DNA of 64,000 bases from Solicoccozyma terricola (GCA_001600875.1 BCLD01000005.1:923332-987331); one strand, 5' to 3'; shown: positions 21,839 through 32,782, numbered from the stretch's first letter. Notes: generated from the sequence alone by a model not told the origin. Translations and numbers: made by a program.

Positions 21839-22684
21839 ATGTCTTGGCAAGGCAAGTACACACCTCTCCCTCCATCCACCAACATCCCATCGTCCAACCA
21901 TCCTCCACCGTAGTCTCTTTTCCCTGTCGCTGTCCCTCACCCCACCGCTGATGACGGGAACCTCCACATTCACATCTCACAGCATACGTCGATCAATCCC
22001 TAGTTGGATCAGGCAAAGTAGCACGAGCCGCGATCCTCGGTCAGAAAGGAGGAATATGGGCTGCTTCTCCTGGTTTCACCGTGGGTCGGGTCTCTTTTCC
22101 CACATCCCTCTTCCCCGTGTAGACAAAGTGGTCGAGGACGGGTGTACTGATGCAGTTTTTTGGGGGGGAATTTTAGCTGTCAAAACCAGATCAAGACTTC
22201 CTGGTGAAGCAGGCTTTTAAAGAGCCTGGAATTGCTCAAGGTGTGTGTCATCCGAGTTTGAATTCGTTCAGTATCGCTGATGGCATCCCGTTCAGCTAAC
22301 GGAATCACGCTCAATGGTGTTAAATACATGTGTTTGCAAGCTTCGGATCAAGAGTTACTTGGTAGAAAGGGTGTGAGTTATTTGTCTCGTCTCTATCATC
22401 TTGATGACAAGATGATGGAAGAACTGAGGAATTCCCTTTGTGCGGCTATAGGAAAAGGGATGTGTAATCGTGAAGACTGTTCAAGCTATCTTGGTAGCAG
22501 AGGTAAGATTTCTTAAACTCCTCCCCCCTGCATTCTCTACACACACCTCCACTCTACGCATCAATGCTGACGAGAAATCGGTTGGTTGGATACGTTCGAT
22601 TAGTACGACGCTGGAACAACCGCTGCTGATTGTAATATCGCTGTTGGGAAAGTGGCTGATCATTTGAAAAGCACTGGGTTTTGA
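21839..22684 (+). CDS. PFY1: Profilin, actin monomer-binding protein
   Basis: Six exons: 21839-21851, 21983-22080, 22177-22240, 22296-22372, 22452-22502, 22604-22684; 127 aa, the usual profilin length. The start MSWQAYVDQSL, the central AAILGQKGGIWAASPGF, and the end CVIVKTVQAILVAEYD followed by VADHLKSTGF are profilin signatures; the N- and C-terminal helices contain the poly-Pro-binding aromatic positions. Known role: exchange of ADP for ATP on G-actin and delivery of actin to formins. The first intron uses a GC donor (CAAG|GCAAGT): the only nearby GT (21856) would shift the frame and lose the profilin sequence. The first coding exon is 13 nt. Confidence 0.95.
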
Positions 22685-23079
22685 AAAAACTTGGGGGGGT
22701 AAGATTTCGAGTTGATCTGGTTTGATTGGAGAGGGTTTGGACTTTTGGAAAAAGGTGTTGGGATTGTTTCGGTTGGATGAATGATTAGGTGTTAGAGTAA
22801 GATTTATGTATTTGATGCGATCAACTAGGGACATGATGGAATGAAACGTGTATTCCAGAGATGCCGATTATCCCACGTCAGCCGTGTTTGATCATTGAAC
22901 CTCTATGCAAACGTCGGCTGCAACATCAGATGGACTCTGGAGAATGGCTGAAGTACATCTACAAGGTCGCATTCAAAGCAGTCGCGTAGAGCAAATAATA
23001 TTTCACAAAGCATTTTCAACGATAGATATACAACACAGAGATTCAATTCGTAATAGCGTGTCCCTGCCTCATCTAGTCG
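22685..23079. other. Convergent intergenic region, profilin / USP-like gene
   Basis: About 395 bp between the profilin stop and the stop of the minus-strand USP-like gene. It should contain both 3' UTRs and polyadenylation sites. It is T-rich near the profilin end. No gene or repeat is evident. Confidence 0.45.
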
Positions 23080-26000
23080 TCACGGAGGAGCATCCTTCAA
23101 CGCAGAGTCAAGATGGGTGACGTCGAATTCCACGATCTGAGATGGAGCGGATATATCGTCGTTGAATGTCATTTCAGTATCGGAAGGTGTGGTGGTACTG
23201 TCGCCTGGAGTGGGTACGTTGGATGTACCTGCAGCGGAGTCATCGAGAGTGGGGATGGGAGTACTACCGTCAGAGATTGGGATTTCATTGCTGGTGAGTT
23301 CTGCAGCATGATTGTTTCCGGCTGACGGCGACACCTCTTCTTCGCCGTCTGGTTGAAGAGGATATTGCCTACCGTCGGAAGTGACAGGCAGGAGGGTATC
23401 CTGACACGGCGAAGGTCCATCCCTCGAATAGGTCATGAAGAACGGGCCTTGGTCGTAGTGGAGACCTGTGGCGTCCTCGACGATGGTCGAAAAGGTCGTC
23501 TGGACGAGTTGACTTCAGTCGAGGCAATTAAATTGACACGAGTTGTGTCGGCACTCACTTCGGTCGCTCCATTTTGCGCCAGTTTCCACCACTTGCCATC
23601 ATCCTGTCGGACATAAGTGTGATACGCAGTGGGACTGTCGAATCCCACGTAGTAGGAAACACCACGGAGGAGATACTGGAAGAGGTGATGTGAGTCTCGC
23701 AGAGGGTGATATGCGTCTGGATCCGATATACGCACACGATGCTTCTTCAATTCTGGAATATCCCATATCTCATCAATCTCTTTTCTCAGCACTTTGATGC
23801 TTGCATGCAACTCTGGTGGACGAGACTGCAAGTCAGAATCAAGAACTTTGCGCGCAGGTCCTCTCTGCTGTGACTTACCTTCTCTTTTAGCTGCCATTGA
23901 AGTCTTCACACGTCGGAGCTGCATGGCGGAAGGGCGGTGAGTTTGTGCCTAACCAAAACACATTCGTTTCGAGACGCGATTTACGATTTCGACCATTTCT
24001 CCGCTGACTTTCTGTCGCATCTCTTCCTCCTCGCCCTTTACCGCCTCGCCGCTCTCATAGTGCGCGATGATACTAGAACGGGAAACTCGTGAGTATTCTG
24101 CTGAGCAGTTGAACGCGCTGAACACTCACGCGTCTATACTCTGTTCTATGCTACGGTTCTGTAGTGCTCAAAGTGTCAGAAAGGCGGGATATCTCATCGG
24201 AACCAACGACTCACCTTGAAAGTCGACAGCTCCGCCAATGTCTCCTCACAGCGCGTCATCTCGCCCTTTCTCCAATTCTCCTGTCCCCGTGTCTCAATGC
24301 TCTTTACAGCATTTGACATCAGGAAGCGGTCTGGAAGTTGAGGTTAGCAGTGGAACGACTCTGGCTGTAGCGAAGAGGGTTGCCACTCACCCATGTACAG
24401 CTCCTCCTCGAGTTTCATGACACCCACCACGCCTTCACCGAATGGCCTTGGCGCCTTTTTGACTCCGATTGAGAAGATGTCCGCGATGTCGTGTATCATC
24501 TGATTGGAGTCCTGCGCCCAAACTGCTCTACTTATGCACTGCATTATATGAGAGTCATGGGCAGCGTCATGCACGAGCGGACACATCGTTCCGCGCCAGA
24601 GGCTGTCGATGCTGTGGACTGGGCCGACGGAGCTTTGAAGCAGGCTGCGAGGTGGGGGAGTTGTTCAGGAACACCGACGACGTGGGAAACGGACGAAATG
24701 TACCTGGATGGTTGCTTGAGGTATCTTTGGTACTGCAAGTCGTCGGCAGACGGCTTTGAAGGCAGTAAAGAGGTTGAAAAGCGATCCGGTTCGGACGATT
24801 GCGACTCGATATCCCCTAAACTCGAAGCATCGCTGGTTGCCTCGTCTGCGATGCATTCGCATAACATGGAGAGCACATCCAGAGTCTCTGGAGAAGATGC
24901 GTTCGGTGAGTAACCACTGATCTGTGTGAACGCTCTACCTGACTCACCTTTCAGCCGGTCACTCAACGGCAATGACATCGTATAGTTGCATAGGTCCATG
25001 TCTACGAGCTGGCTGGTGTCGACGTCGATGTAGGGAGCTTTGAAGGTGGTAGAGATGCGGAGAAGGGTTTGCATGAATTTTATAGCACTTTGGGCTAAGA
25101 GAGGATTGCGTCAGCCTGTAGACAATTGTAAAGCTGCCCATTTGCTCTCACCCTTGCTCGGCAATTCCGCCCGCTGCACCGGAAGCCTTTCCAAGAACAA
25201 ACGCATTTGCGGAGTTGCCAATAGGCACTGAAACATGCAGCCGATGAATCCAGCTGCGTAATCAGTCACCCGATACAGCATCGGCCTGATGGTGGTTGTC
25301 CTCGTCAGTGCCACGCTTGTTTTCATAAAGAGGCATTAGGCCTGATACTCACGCTCCATCCGCTCTATCTTCCAAACCTTCCGGTACCAACCCAGCACTC
25401 GTTTCCATACCCTTCATCTCGACATCCCTCATTTCCAGATCATTCATTCCATCGAGTGGGTCTGTTGCAGCTCCACCCGTTACGTCCATCATCGACAAGG
25501 CCAATGCTCGCTCGAGGTCAGTATCCTCTTTGTGGGTTGGTGGTGGTGGTGGTGGTGGCGGTAGACGAGTTGGAGAATGATAGGGCGGAAGGTTGTCATC
25601 GAAGCTTACATTGAAGCCGTTGGGAGGTTGCTACGAGTGTCATTGTCATTAGCATTGTTGAGGACGGCGTACTACGCGTCGCTGACACTCACACCCGCCA
25701 CAACAACTCCCATCGACCCATCATCAACCTTCGAATCGTTCACCTTGTGAAATGTTCCCAAATTGCTCTTCATCGAAGCCTTGAATGGGTTATTACTATA
25801 CGGGTCTTCCACATCCACCATCGCTCTATCTGCAGGTCCCACGTCGAATCCGTCTGCCGTTGCAAATTCCTTGTGCTCGGGTGTTCCATTATCGCTAGAA
25901 GAACCGGAATGACGTTGTCCAATGAGAGGTCGAAGTTGTTGTGGGAGATGATTCGTTGATCGAGAAGGAGATGGTCCACCGAACCCACTCGACCATCCCG

Positions 26001-26601
26001 ATGATGCACCGTAGACTCCAGTCGCAGCATGTCGTATTGATGCTGGAGGTTCGCTTTCCCGAAGGGATGCTTCCATTGCCATTCTTAATTGATCATCTTC
26101 GGTCAGGCCAGTGAGACCGGAGTTGACGGCGACGAGATCGATGGGAGCTGTGGGATGGAACAGTTGAGTGTTGGCGTGGCTTACGGGAAGACATCAAGCT
26201 CACTATCTGATGGTCGCATCGGTAGCCACGTATCGTTAGTCGCCGGCTAAAGCCCGTCAAATCCATCATCCACTCACCTCGTGTACCCCTCCAAGCCGTA
26301 TCCCCTGTTACAGAACCGTCCCCAGTGTCTCCATCTGGCCGTGAAGAAAGTTGAGGTGATAATCTGAAAGGAGGCGTTGGTGGGGTAGGTCCAACGTCAT
26401 CGAGGGTGTCCTGGTGGATCCAGATCAGTTGTTGGCTCGAACTGTCGTCCTACAGAATTGCGAACCACTGACCTGATCCATCAACCACCCAAATGCCCGG
26501 TCGGGATCGTTGGGAAACCGGTCAAGAGCTTTCATCCCTGCCTGTCGAGAGTGCCCCAAGGACTCCATCAGAGCGAGGGTCTCGTCGTTGGGCGAAGGCA
26601 T
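23080..26601 (-). CDS. USP25/28-type UBA-UIM-USP protein, apparently catalytically inactive
   Basis: Multi-exon gene starting MPSPNDETLALMESLGH. Exon 1 (26473-26601) encodes a complete UBA-like domain (43 aa). Two UIM-like helices follow (DDQLRMAMEASLRESE near 26,080 and TDLERALALSMMDV near 25,500), then a USP fold: PMLYRVTDYAAGFIGCMFQCL (25,200-25,290), long helical inserts, and a C-terminal part with YLLRGVSYYVGF, AYHTYVRQDDGKWWKL and NGATE (23,550-23,700). The domain order matches human USP25/USP28 and yeast Ubp2. Where the family has NTC(W/Y), this protein reads AAG, so the nucleophile Cys aligns with Gly; the catalytic His seems to survive as AYH. It probably binds ubiquitin without cleaving it. 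The tail after the USP fold is disordered and acidic. Start and stop are well supported; several internal splice sites were not resolved. Confidence 0.8.
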
Positions 26602-26753
26602 GGTCGGTGGATGATGGGATGGTGGGTATCTGTGGGTGGTATCTGTCGGTGGGTGGTGGTGTTTGAACGAATGGACTTGAATCAGGAATTTGGTTACGTC
26701 ATCAGGACAGGTGCCGAAATCGGCTGGGTATACAAACCATCTATCGACTACAT

Positions 26754-27519
26754 CTATGCAGTGACCCCTTGCGCTGGCCGCACCATGACTGTACCACCAT
26801 GCACAGGTTCCCCACAACTGTCCTTCATAGGTGTCCAAATGTCCTGTATAACCTCGAAGCCATGTTGGATATACACCAACTTTCCCATATCGGACGCTTC
26901 GAGCATGCATGGAATACCATGACCATCTGATTCCCTCATCCCATACTCTAGGATCTGGCTCGCTACACCTTTTCGGCGATAATTGTGATCTACGACCAAC
27001 CATCGTAAAAGACTATGAGGCTTATTGCCCATGATTTGGATTCGTGTCTCGTTGACAAGTTTGTTATACGCAAGTACTGCTTTGAAGGAGTTGACATCTG
27101 GTGAGTAGTCCCAGTGGTAGTTCCTCTCGATATCATCGGCGGACCTGCCGTTGGTGTATACATTCCACAGGCCTGAACCAACGACAAGCCCGTTCGACGT
27201 GTCGGTGACTTTGACCAGGTGTGCGGTGGGGTCATTGAGTATATGATGGAGGTATCGAGCTGGGTCGAGGCATGACAGCGTATATGAGCACCGGTTGATT
27301 TTAGCACTATGTCGGTCTGCTCACCCTGCGCTACCAATTTCCTAGGCTCAGACGCTCCCAAACCTAATGCTTCATAGCCGCTCCACGTAGCGAAGATTTC
27401 AGCCTGTGAGTAGCCTCAGGGTTCCTGTTCCATGAGCAACGGATGCCATCAAATCTCACCTCGAGGTCCGCGATACGTGGGAGGTCCTTCGGTTCGGCCG
27501 GGGAAAGTACAAGTGTCAT
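26754..27519 (-). CDS. GNAT-family N-acetyltransferase
   Basis: Three exons, 27460-27519, 27325-27403 and 26754-27259; 214 aa, in frame. It begins MTLVLSPAEPKDLPRIADLE, the usual beta1-alpha1 start of GNAT proteins. The acetyl-CoA-binding motif A is WLVVDHNYRRKGVASQIL (pyrophosphate loop R-R-K-G-V-A, about residue 140), followed by LEASDMGKLVYIQHGFEVI, the beta5-alpha4 stretch typical of small-molecule or protein acetyltransferases with the conserved Tyr...GF. Substrate is unknown. It lies head-to-tail behind the USP-like gene with a 152-bp gap; co-transcription is not expected. Confidence 0.88.
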
Positions 27520-27791
27520 TGTTGGTGTGTGGCTGTGTACAGATATCGATATCGTGGACCAGAGATTCCAGGGTGCAATCTAGAGGTTAGTCACTTTTGG
27601 CAACCGGAAGTTGTCCGGAACAAACGGATGCTCAACCCCATCAACAGGATTGTTTGCAAGTAGCTGGAGCTAGGTCGTCTACCAACCGGACTAGGCCCCA
27701 TCACCATCCGTTCCGCAGTTCCTTTCGATCTTTTCCAGTGTGCTTGCACACCCCGTACCTCGACACTTCTCCGTCAAGGCCCGGTAGGTAA
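27520..27791. other. Upstream region of the GNAT gene
   Basis: Sequence before the first repeat copy; it should hold the GNAT promoter. No ORF with family support is seen. Confidence 0.4.
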
Positions 27792-28117
27792 CAATCAAAA
27801 GTCAGCTGTTCAAGTGCAATTGCTTGATGAGTGGAATTTTCAGACCTTAGGTCCATCAGAAGACTACCTACAGAGGTTATATGATCCACTAGGATAATGC
27901 AGCAAGCTTGGGAGTATTTCAAATTGAGGAGATTGCTTGAATCCCCTCTCTTTTTGGATGAGCAATATTATGATAACTTAGTATGAGCATTAACTGTACT
28001 AAGAAAGGCCACTTCTAAGCCAATAGTTGCAGCTGCTGTTGGTTGCCTACCTCCTCTAGCTGCCAATTTTGCCCCTAATGATTCATAATCTGATAGCTGT
28101 GTCAGAGCCAGAGAGTG
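27792..28117. repeat. Direct repeat copy A (core 27857-28117)
   Basis: The 261-bp core 27857-28117 matches 28810-29070 at the same spacing (offset 953 bp) with only three mismatches by eye and no gaps. The left flank 27792-27856 matches its partner at clearly lower identity. Read on the minus strand both copies give an open stretch containing SDYESLGAKLAARGGRQ that ends at the same TAA, so the unit looks like a fragment of an old coding sequence. No terminal TG...CA or target-site duplication was identified, so calling it an LTR is not justified. Confidence 0.85.
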
Positions 28118-28266
28118 CCTTAGTAATGACCTGTTGGGCAAAGATAAATTCAGAGTGCGCTGACCCTGAATATCGCGTATGAGATATGGCTTAGATGGCT
28201 GACATGGAAGCACGTCACGGGAAAAGTATAACACGAGCAGCCTGTCCGAGATTATCATATGCTTGT

Positions 28267-28292
28267 GGCAAGTCTAGAATAGAAGACTTGCC
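28267..28292. other. Short perfect inverted repeat
   Basis: GGCAAGTCT and AGACTTGCC form a 9-bp perfect stem around an 8-base loop. It lies between the two direct repeats, 117 bp from the tRNA gene. It might be a hairpin or a remnant end of an insertion; nothing else supports a function. Confidence 0.5.
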
Positions 28293-28408
28293 AGATCAGC
28301 CTGAGCCAGTGCTAGTACTTCCAAGGAATCTTACGAGCACGAGCAGGGAAACCGAATATCACGGAAGCTTTCCAATGAATTACGGTGCCGCATCCCGCCA
28401 AAAAGGGT

Positions 28409-28506
28409 TGACCCTTGCCTGACTTGAACAGACGACCGTACGATTATGCCGATTGTTCGATTAACATTCTTGGAATCGTATGCGCTACCAACTGCGCCAA
28501 AGGGCC
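28409..28506 (-). tRNA. trnW-CCA: tRNA-Trp (CCA) with a 25-nt intron
   Basis: The 98-nt gene folds as a full cloverleaf of 73 nt. Acceptor GGCCCTT pairs with AAGGGTC (one G-U at pair 2) with discriminator A. The D-arm is GCGC/GCGC with an 8-base loop; the anticodon stem is TACGA/TCGTA with loop TT-CCA-AA. The T-arm is GTCTG/CAGGC with loop TTCAAGT. The intron (28445-28469) sits after position 37, the canonical place for nuclear tRNA introns. The internal A box TGGCGCAGTTGG is perfect, the B box is good, and a TTTTT run just after the 3' end fits a Pol III terminator. The gene sits between the two direct repeats. Confidence 0.93.
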
Positions 28507-28745
28507 TTGCGTGGAAGGAAGTGAGTGCTGTAAGTGTAGTCACAACTTCGATATTCTGTTCCCTCATCTTTTTACTCGTAACAACTTAGAAGTCGAGGTA
28601 ATATCACTCAGGTCGAAAGCGTACTCCGTGTGCTTGTGTTTACACTCGTCCACAATCTTCTTAGCTGCTTCCAGCGAGCCCTGACAGATATATTTCATAA
28701 ACAAAGACAAACGAACGAACGAGTGAATGAGGAATCACATGCTGA

Positions 28746-29070
28746 TCATCAAAAAGTAGCTGTTCAAGTGCTATTGCGGAATAAATGGCTTTTCTAGGCC
28801 TTAGTTGGTCAGAAGACTACCTACAGAGGTTATATGATCCACTAGGATAATGCAACAAGCTTGGGAGTATTTCAAATTGAGGAGATTGCTTGAATCCCCT
28901 CTCTTTTTCGATGAGCAATATTATGATAACTTAGTATGAGCATTAACTATACTAAGAAAGGCCACTTCTAAGCCAATAGTTGCAGCTGCTGTTGGTTGCC
29001 TACCTCCTCTAGCTGCCAATTTTGCCCCTAATGATTCATAATCTGATAGCTGTGTCAGAGCCAGAGAGTG
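28746..29070. repeat. Direct repeat copy B (core 28810-29070)
   Basis: Partner of the copy at 27792-28117. In the core it differs at three visible positions (GCAAC/GCAGC, TTCGATG/TTGGATG, AACTATAC/AACTGTAC). Both flanks are diverged relatives of the flanks of copy A, so identity falls off on each side rather than stopping abruptly. The minus-strand frame also ends at the same TAA. Confidence 0.85.
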
Positions 29071-31451
29071 TCTTTGCTCTTGCCTCTTTGGCGAAGATAT
29101 GGTCTTGACATTATAACACAGTCGTCACCCTTGTCTTGAGTCAATATCAAGGTAATGCTTTGAGATATGGTACTTACATTCCCCATGAACTCAGCTACTG
29201 GAATCTCAAATATCTGACGCTGCCTCCAGGTATATCGCTTTGTGCGGCAAACAGTGCTGTCAATATTATGCTCGGTCACTTCAACCAGTGGGGCGCACTC
29301 ACATGTTTGCGGTATTAGACTGCTGTTATTCCCATCTAGCAGAATCGAGAATATCGGTGTCAGTATCCCATCGAACGACATTTCAGCCGGGATCAACATT
29401 ATATTCACTGAAATTTGGCATAAGTCTCGCAATGTGCCATAAACGTAATTTTTTCAAACATTTTCACAGCGAGGTTTTCTCGGTGGCGGTATTCTACCCC
29501 CTGCCCGTCTGTATGCACAGCATATTGAAGTCCGACTCTGGTTGTTCTCGCCGTTCAATCTCCTCCTGTAGCTGCAACACCGACATTGCTGAATCAGGTA
29601 CGACATGCCTCACTCATCAAGTCATTAGATGTATCCTTTGACTTCGAGGTTCAAATCGAGGTTCTTTTCGAAAGCTCGCTGTATTCTCTGACTTTCTCAA
29701 GTCCGACCAGCTTCAATCCTCGGTAAAGATTTCGTTCTAGAACACCCTGCGTTGACGACCTTCTCTACCATCAACGTCGAATATTGGATGGTATCCTAAA
29801 TGGATGAGGATGTCCGAGCTGCTAGTATTGATTGCGCGAAAGAAGATAGTGTGTCCAGGGGGACAATATCGCCATCCTCCTACCTTGGTTGTTCAAACCT
29901 GCTCTATCACCACCACTATACCCATGCTTTGGATTGTACGGTGTGTCTATGGAGCCGCCAACCACTGAAATTTGGGGAGAACCTGGTCGTTAATCATTTC
30001 TCTGTGGCTTGAGCCCGTCCACGGCGAATCGGTAAGGGGGGTACCGTTCATGTCTCTCATTTCCTTGTCGCTCCGCCTTCTACATCCAGACATGCTTCAC
30101 TATCGATGATTCATTCATCAGGAATGCCTGTATGTTGGCTGAACCCTCACTCCGCAGGATATTGATAGATTGCAAACTGCCAGATTCTAAGTCCTCGAGG
30201 ATGACAGTGGCAGAGCAACAAGGTCGCATGAACGTTGATGACTGACATGTACACAATGTTGAGATCACCCAGATGACCAGAGGGGAGGTATCCAGAGCTA
30301 TAACGCCACCACGACTCCTATCTTCCCGAAAGAGATAAAATGGGGAGCTGGATGAGAGCATATATATATCGTTGTTTCAGAATGTAGACTTGATCCCCAG
30401 TTAAGGCTTACGTTCTTTCCCTCCGAACAGGAAGCAATGGAAGGTGGCCGTCATAGCAAATTACATCCTAACACTAGGGAGCTTGTCGTGATTGTCCAAC
30501 CGTTTCAAGCCACATGGAGAGTGTGAGAGTAGGCCTTTACGTGAACCTTGGGGATCTGTGTCCCATCGCTGTATTATCAAAAGAGATGTACAGGCCAATT
30601 CGCAGGCACTTTGTCCTCTTCTTGACTTCAGACTGCCCCATTTTCCTTTTTCGCGTGTTTCACTGGAGTGTACCCCCCGATCCCATTATGGCATGCAGTG
30701 GCTTTGCCTTGATATTGACTTCCTTATTCAGACTGCCCGAATGATGTCATTGTCCAAAGCGTCAGGCCCCCGCCCGCATACAATATCCTGCCTTCATATC
30801 GGAAATGGGCAAATAGTAAACGCGAAATCAGGAACCGGAGCGTGGCAATTTTGAGATTTCACGTCCATTGCTCAGTTGAGAGCAGTGGGATAACATGGCT
30901 TGATATGGACTGCGTTTTTGTCAAAATCCAATTACCGATGAGTGCTACGTGGACGATAACCTTGCTTTGAGAATTCACAGGTAGGTCTATGCGAGATTGT
31001 CAAGTGGGGGTTTCAGCAGAGAATGGGATGGGGAAAGCCTGGCTGTGCAATAATTGACTCTACCCGACCGTCAAGAGGGAAGAGGATGATGGTGATAAAT
31101 GGCTCGGAGGTCGGGAAGACGGGGTGTTTAGAAGACGAATATATGATGCGAGATCAACCAAATGATGACGGAACAAAATAAGGTGATCGCAGGAGCGTAG
31201 ATGGAGGCGGCGGCCAAATTCCTCGGTCAGCAGGTGAACTATGTATGAAGGGTTCCATAAAGACATCGCTGGTTAAACAACTATGCTGCAGGTCGTGCAA
31301 TGAAAGCCATCATCGCACTTCTCATTCAACAATACAAGTATTTGCCTCTGACATCTCCTCTCTGACCATCCACAACGACGACTGTCCCCACGCATACAAC
31401 TCCACTCTCAACCACTCAAGCCCACAACCCAACCACCCCAAAACCGCCATC
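29071..31451. other. Long gene-poor region
   Basis: About 2.4 kb with only short ORFs in all frames, none with a recognisable family, no joined exon set that I could build, and no tRNA-like fold. One minus-strand ORF (29055-29432) has protein-like composition but no family match. It may hold an untranslated RNA, a decayed gene or the regulatory region of neighbours; nothing can be asserted. Confidence 0.45.
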
Positions 31452-32516
31452 TCACAACCTTGCACTAACCCTCCCACCTGCTCCCAACCCCACCCCAATA
31501 TCCCCGCTCCCACTTCCCTGTCCTTGCAGACCCTCACCTGTAAGTTCATCCCTGTGCGTCGGACCCTCTCCCCTATCTCTGTTCATACCGCGCAACGACG
31601 ACGAGGAGGTGGGAGTGGATGGATGGTATATCTGAGATCGAGCGACACGGAGTAGGTTACCGAGGAGTAGAGATTTATCTATATCACCCTGTATCGCCCA
31701 CACGTGGTTTAGCGGGACAGACGAGAGGAGATGAGGACAACGACGGACCTTTATTTTGAGACGACCGGATTGATATAATCTGATGGGTAATTTTTCACCC
31801 GTTGCGATTTTGACTAGATCGTTTGATGTTACTGAGATGATGATGTGTTGGTTGTGTTTGTGGGATGATTTTGGAGGTGTGAGTGTGATTAGACCTGTAT
31901 GTAACATGTCGAGGTAGATGTGGACGGGTTTGGTAGGTGGGGAGGTAGTCCTGGAGAATGGAGATGATATGGAGGGTTGCGGGAGGATCTCGAACTGTGT
32001 GGCGGTGTTCGGAGATCAGAATACTAGTGCTCGGTATGCTCGCCGCGAAGAGAGTTGTTGGTCGTGTTCGCCGCGAAGTGAGTAGTGATAGCTTGCTTCA
32101 CTCGCGAAGAAGATGAGTGCTCTCTGCGCTCGCAAGGCAGTAGTCTTTGCTCCGTAAAGACCAAGATGAATGCTCGCGACGCTCCGCGAAGATATGAATG
32201 CTCACTATGTTCGCGCTTCGCTCGCCGACTCACCTCGAAAACACAACCCAGCCGCCGCACCCATTCCCGTCGTTTCCCATCTCCACCCGAGGTATTTTCC
32301 CCCGATGAGGCCGGTGGTTGACCCAACGCTGCCGCTACGAGTGCAAATACCTTGATGATGTATATGTATAATGTCAGTACCGAGCGCCATTCCGCCCTTC
32401 CCCCCCGAACCCACCTTACTACACTCCTCGTACCCCTCAATCCCCAGCTCTGGATACGTCGACAATGCCTGCTCAGCCTGGGTCTGGACTTGCTTCGGTG
32501 GAATCTTGGAAGGCAT
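31452..32516 (-). CDS. SCP2 sterol-carrier domain protein, probably peroxisomal
   Basis: Four exons: 32415-32516, 32234-32350, 31749-31994, 31452-31688; 233 aa. The SCP2 fold is readable across three junctions: KVFALVAAALGQPP, WVRRLGCVFEFEIL, HIYLDMLHTGLITL, then IIISVTSNDLVKIATGEKL and QSGRLKIKGDIDKSLLLGNL, which is the family's central motif. The protein ends VSARL; ARL fits the peroxisomal PTS1 tripeptide pattern. SCP2 domains bind lipids or acyl-CoA in a hydrophobic tunnel and usually act in peroxisomes; ligand is unknown. Exon 4 contains a possible optional 51-nt intron (starting about 31590) that would keep the frame and the same end. Intron 2 is 239 nt, unusually long here. The start is ambiguous: an in-frame ATG further upstream would add a hydrophobic leader. 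Confidence 0.85.
31995..32233 (-). repeat. Expanded intron with degenerate CGCGAAG / GCTCGC repeats
   Basis: Intron 2 of the SCP2 gene. It contains repeated copies of GCTCGC and CGCGAAG at roughly 25-50-nt intervals (for example near 32038, 32072, 32101, 32170 and 32190), often followed by ATGAATGCTC or a similar word, unlike the 60-65-nt introns beside it. Confidence 0.7.
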
Positions 32517-32686
32517 AGGTGGGAAGTGAGTGAGGGAGAAGCGCGGGGTGGGGGTATGGGGTAGCAGCAACATGACCGGGGAGGGTGTGGGGGGTGTAAT
32601 AAGCGGGAAACTGTCACGTGCTGTTGCCCTCGCTGCCACGTCATGACGAGTCATCACTCCCTCCGCTACCAATCACCCCCCGGAAC

Positions 32687-32782
<96 letters not shown>

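Noticed and set aside
28331..28567. Minus-strand ORF over the tRNA
   Set aside because: The sequence folds as a full tRNA-Trp with intron, A/B boxes and a T-run terminator; the ORF is incidental.
27792..29070. LTR pair of a retrotransposon
   Set aside because: The repeats lack recognisable TG...CA ends and target-site duplications, the interior is only ~0.7 kb and contains a host tRNA, and no reverse transcriptase or integrase motifs were found.
29055..29641. Protein-like ORFs on both strands
   Set aside because: No family motif, no supporting splice structure and opposing frames overlap; insufficient to call a gene.
29631..29690. Possible second tRNA (GGTTCAAATCG word)
   Set aside because: The bases around the T-loop-like word do not pair as a T-stem, and no acceptor or D-arm could be formed.
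32024..32644. Long minus-strand frame spanning SCP2 introns
   Set aside because: It reads through two introns; the SCP2 domain is only restored by splicing.
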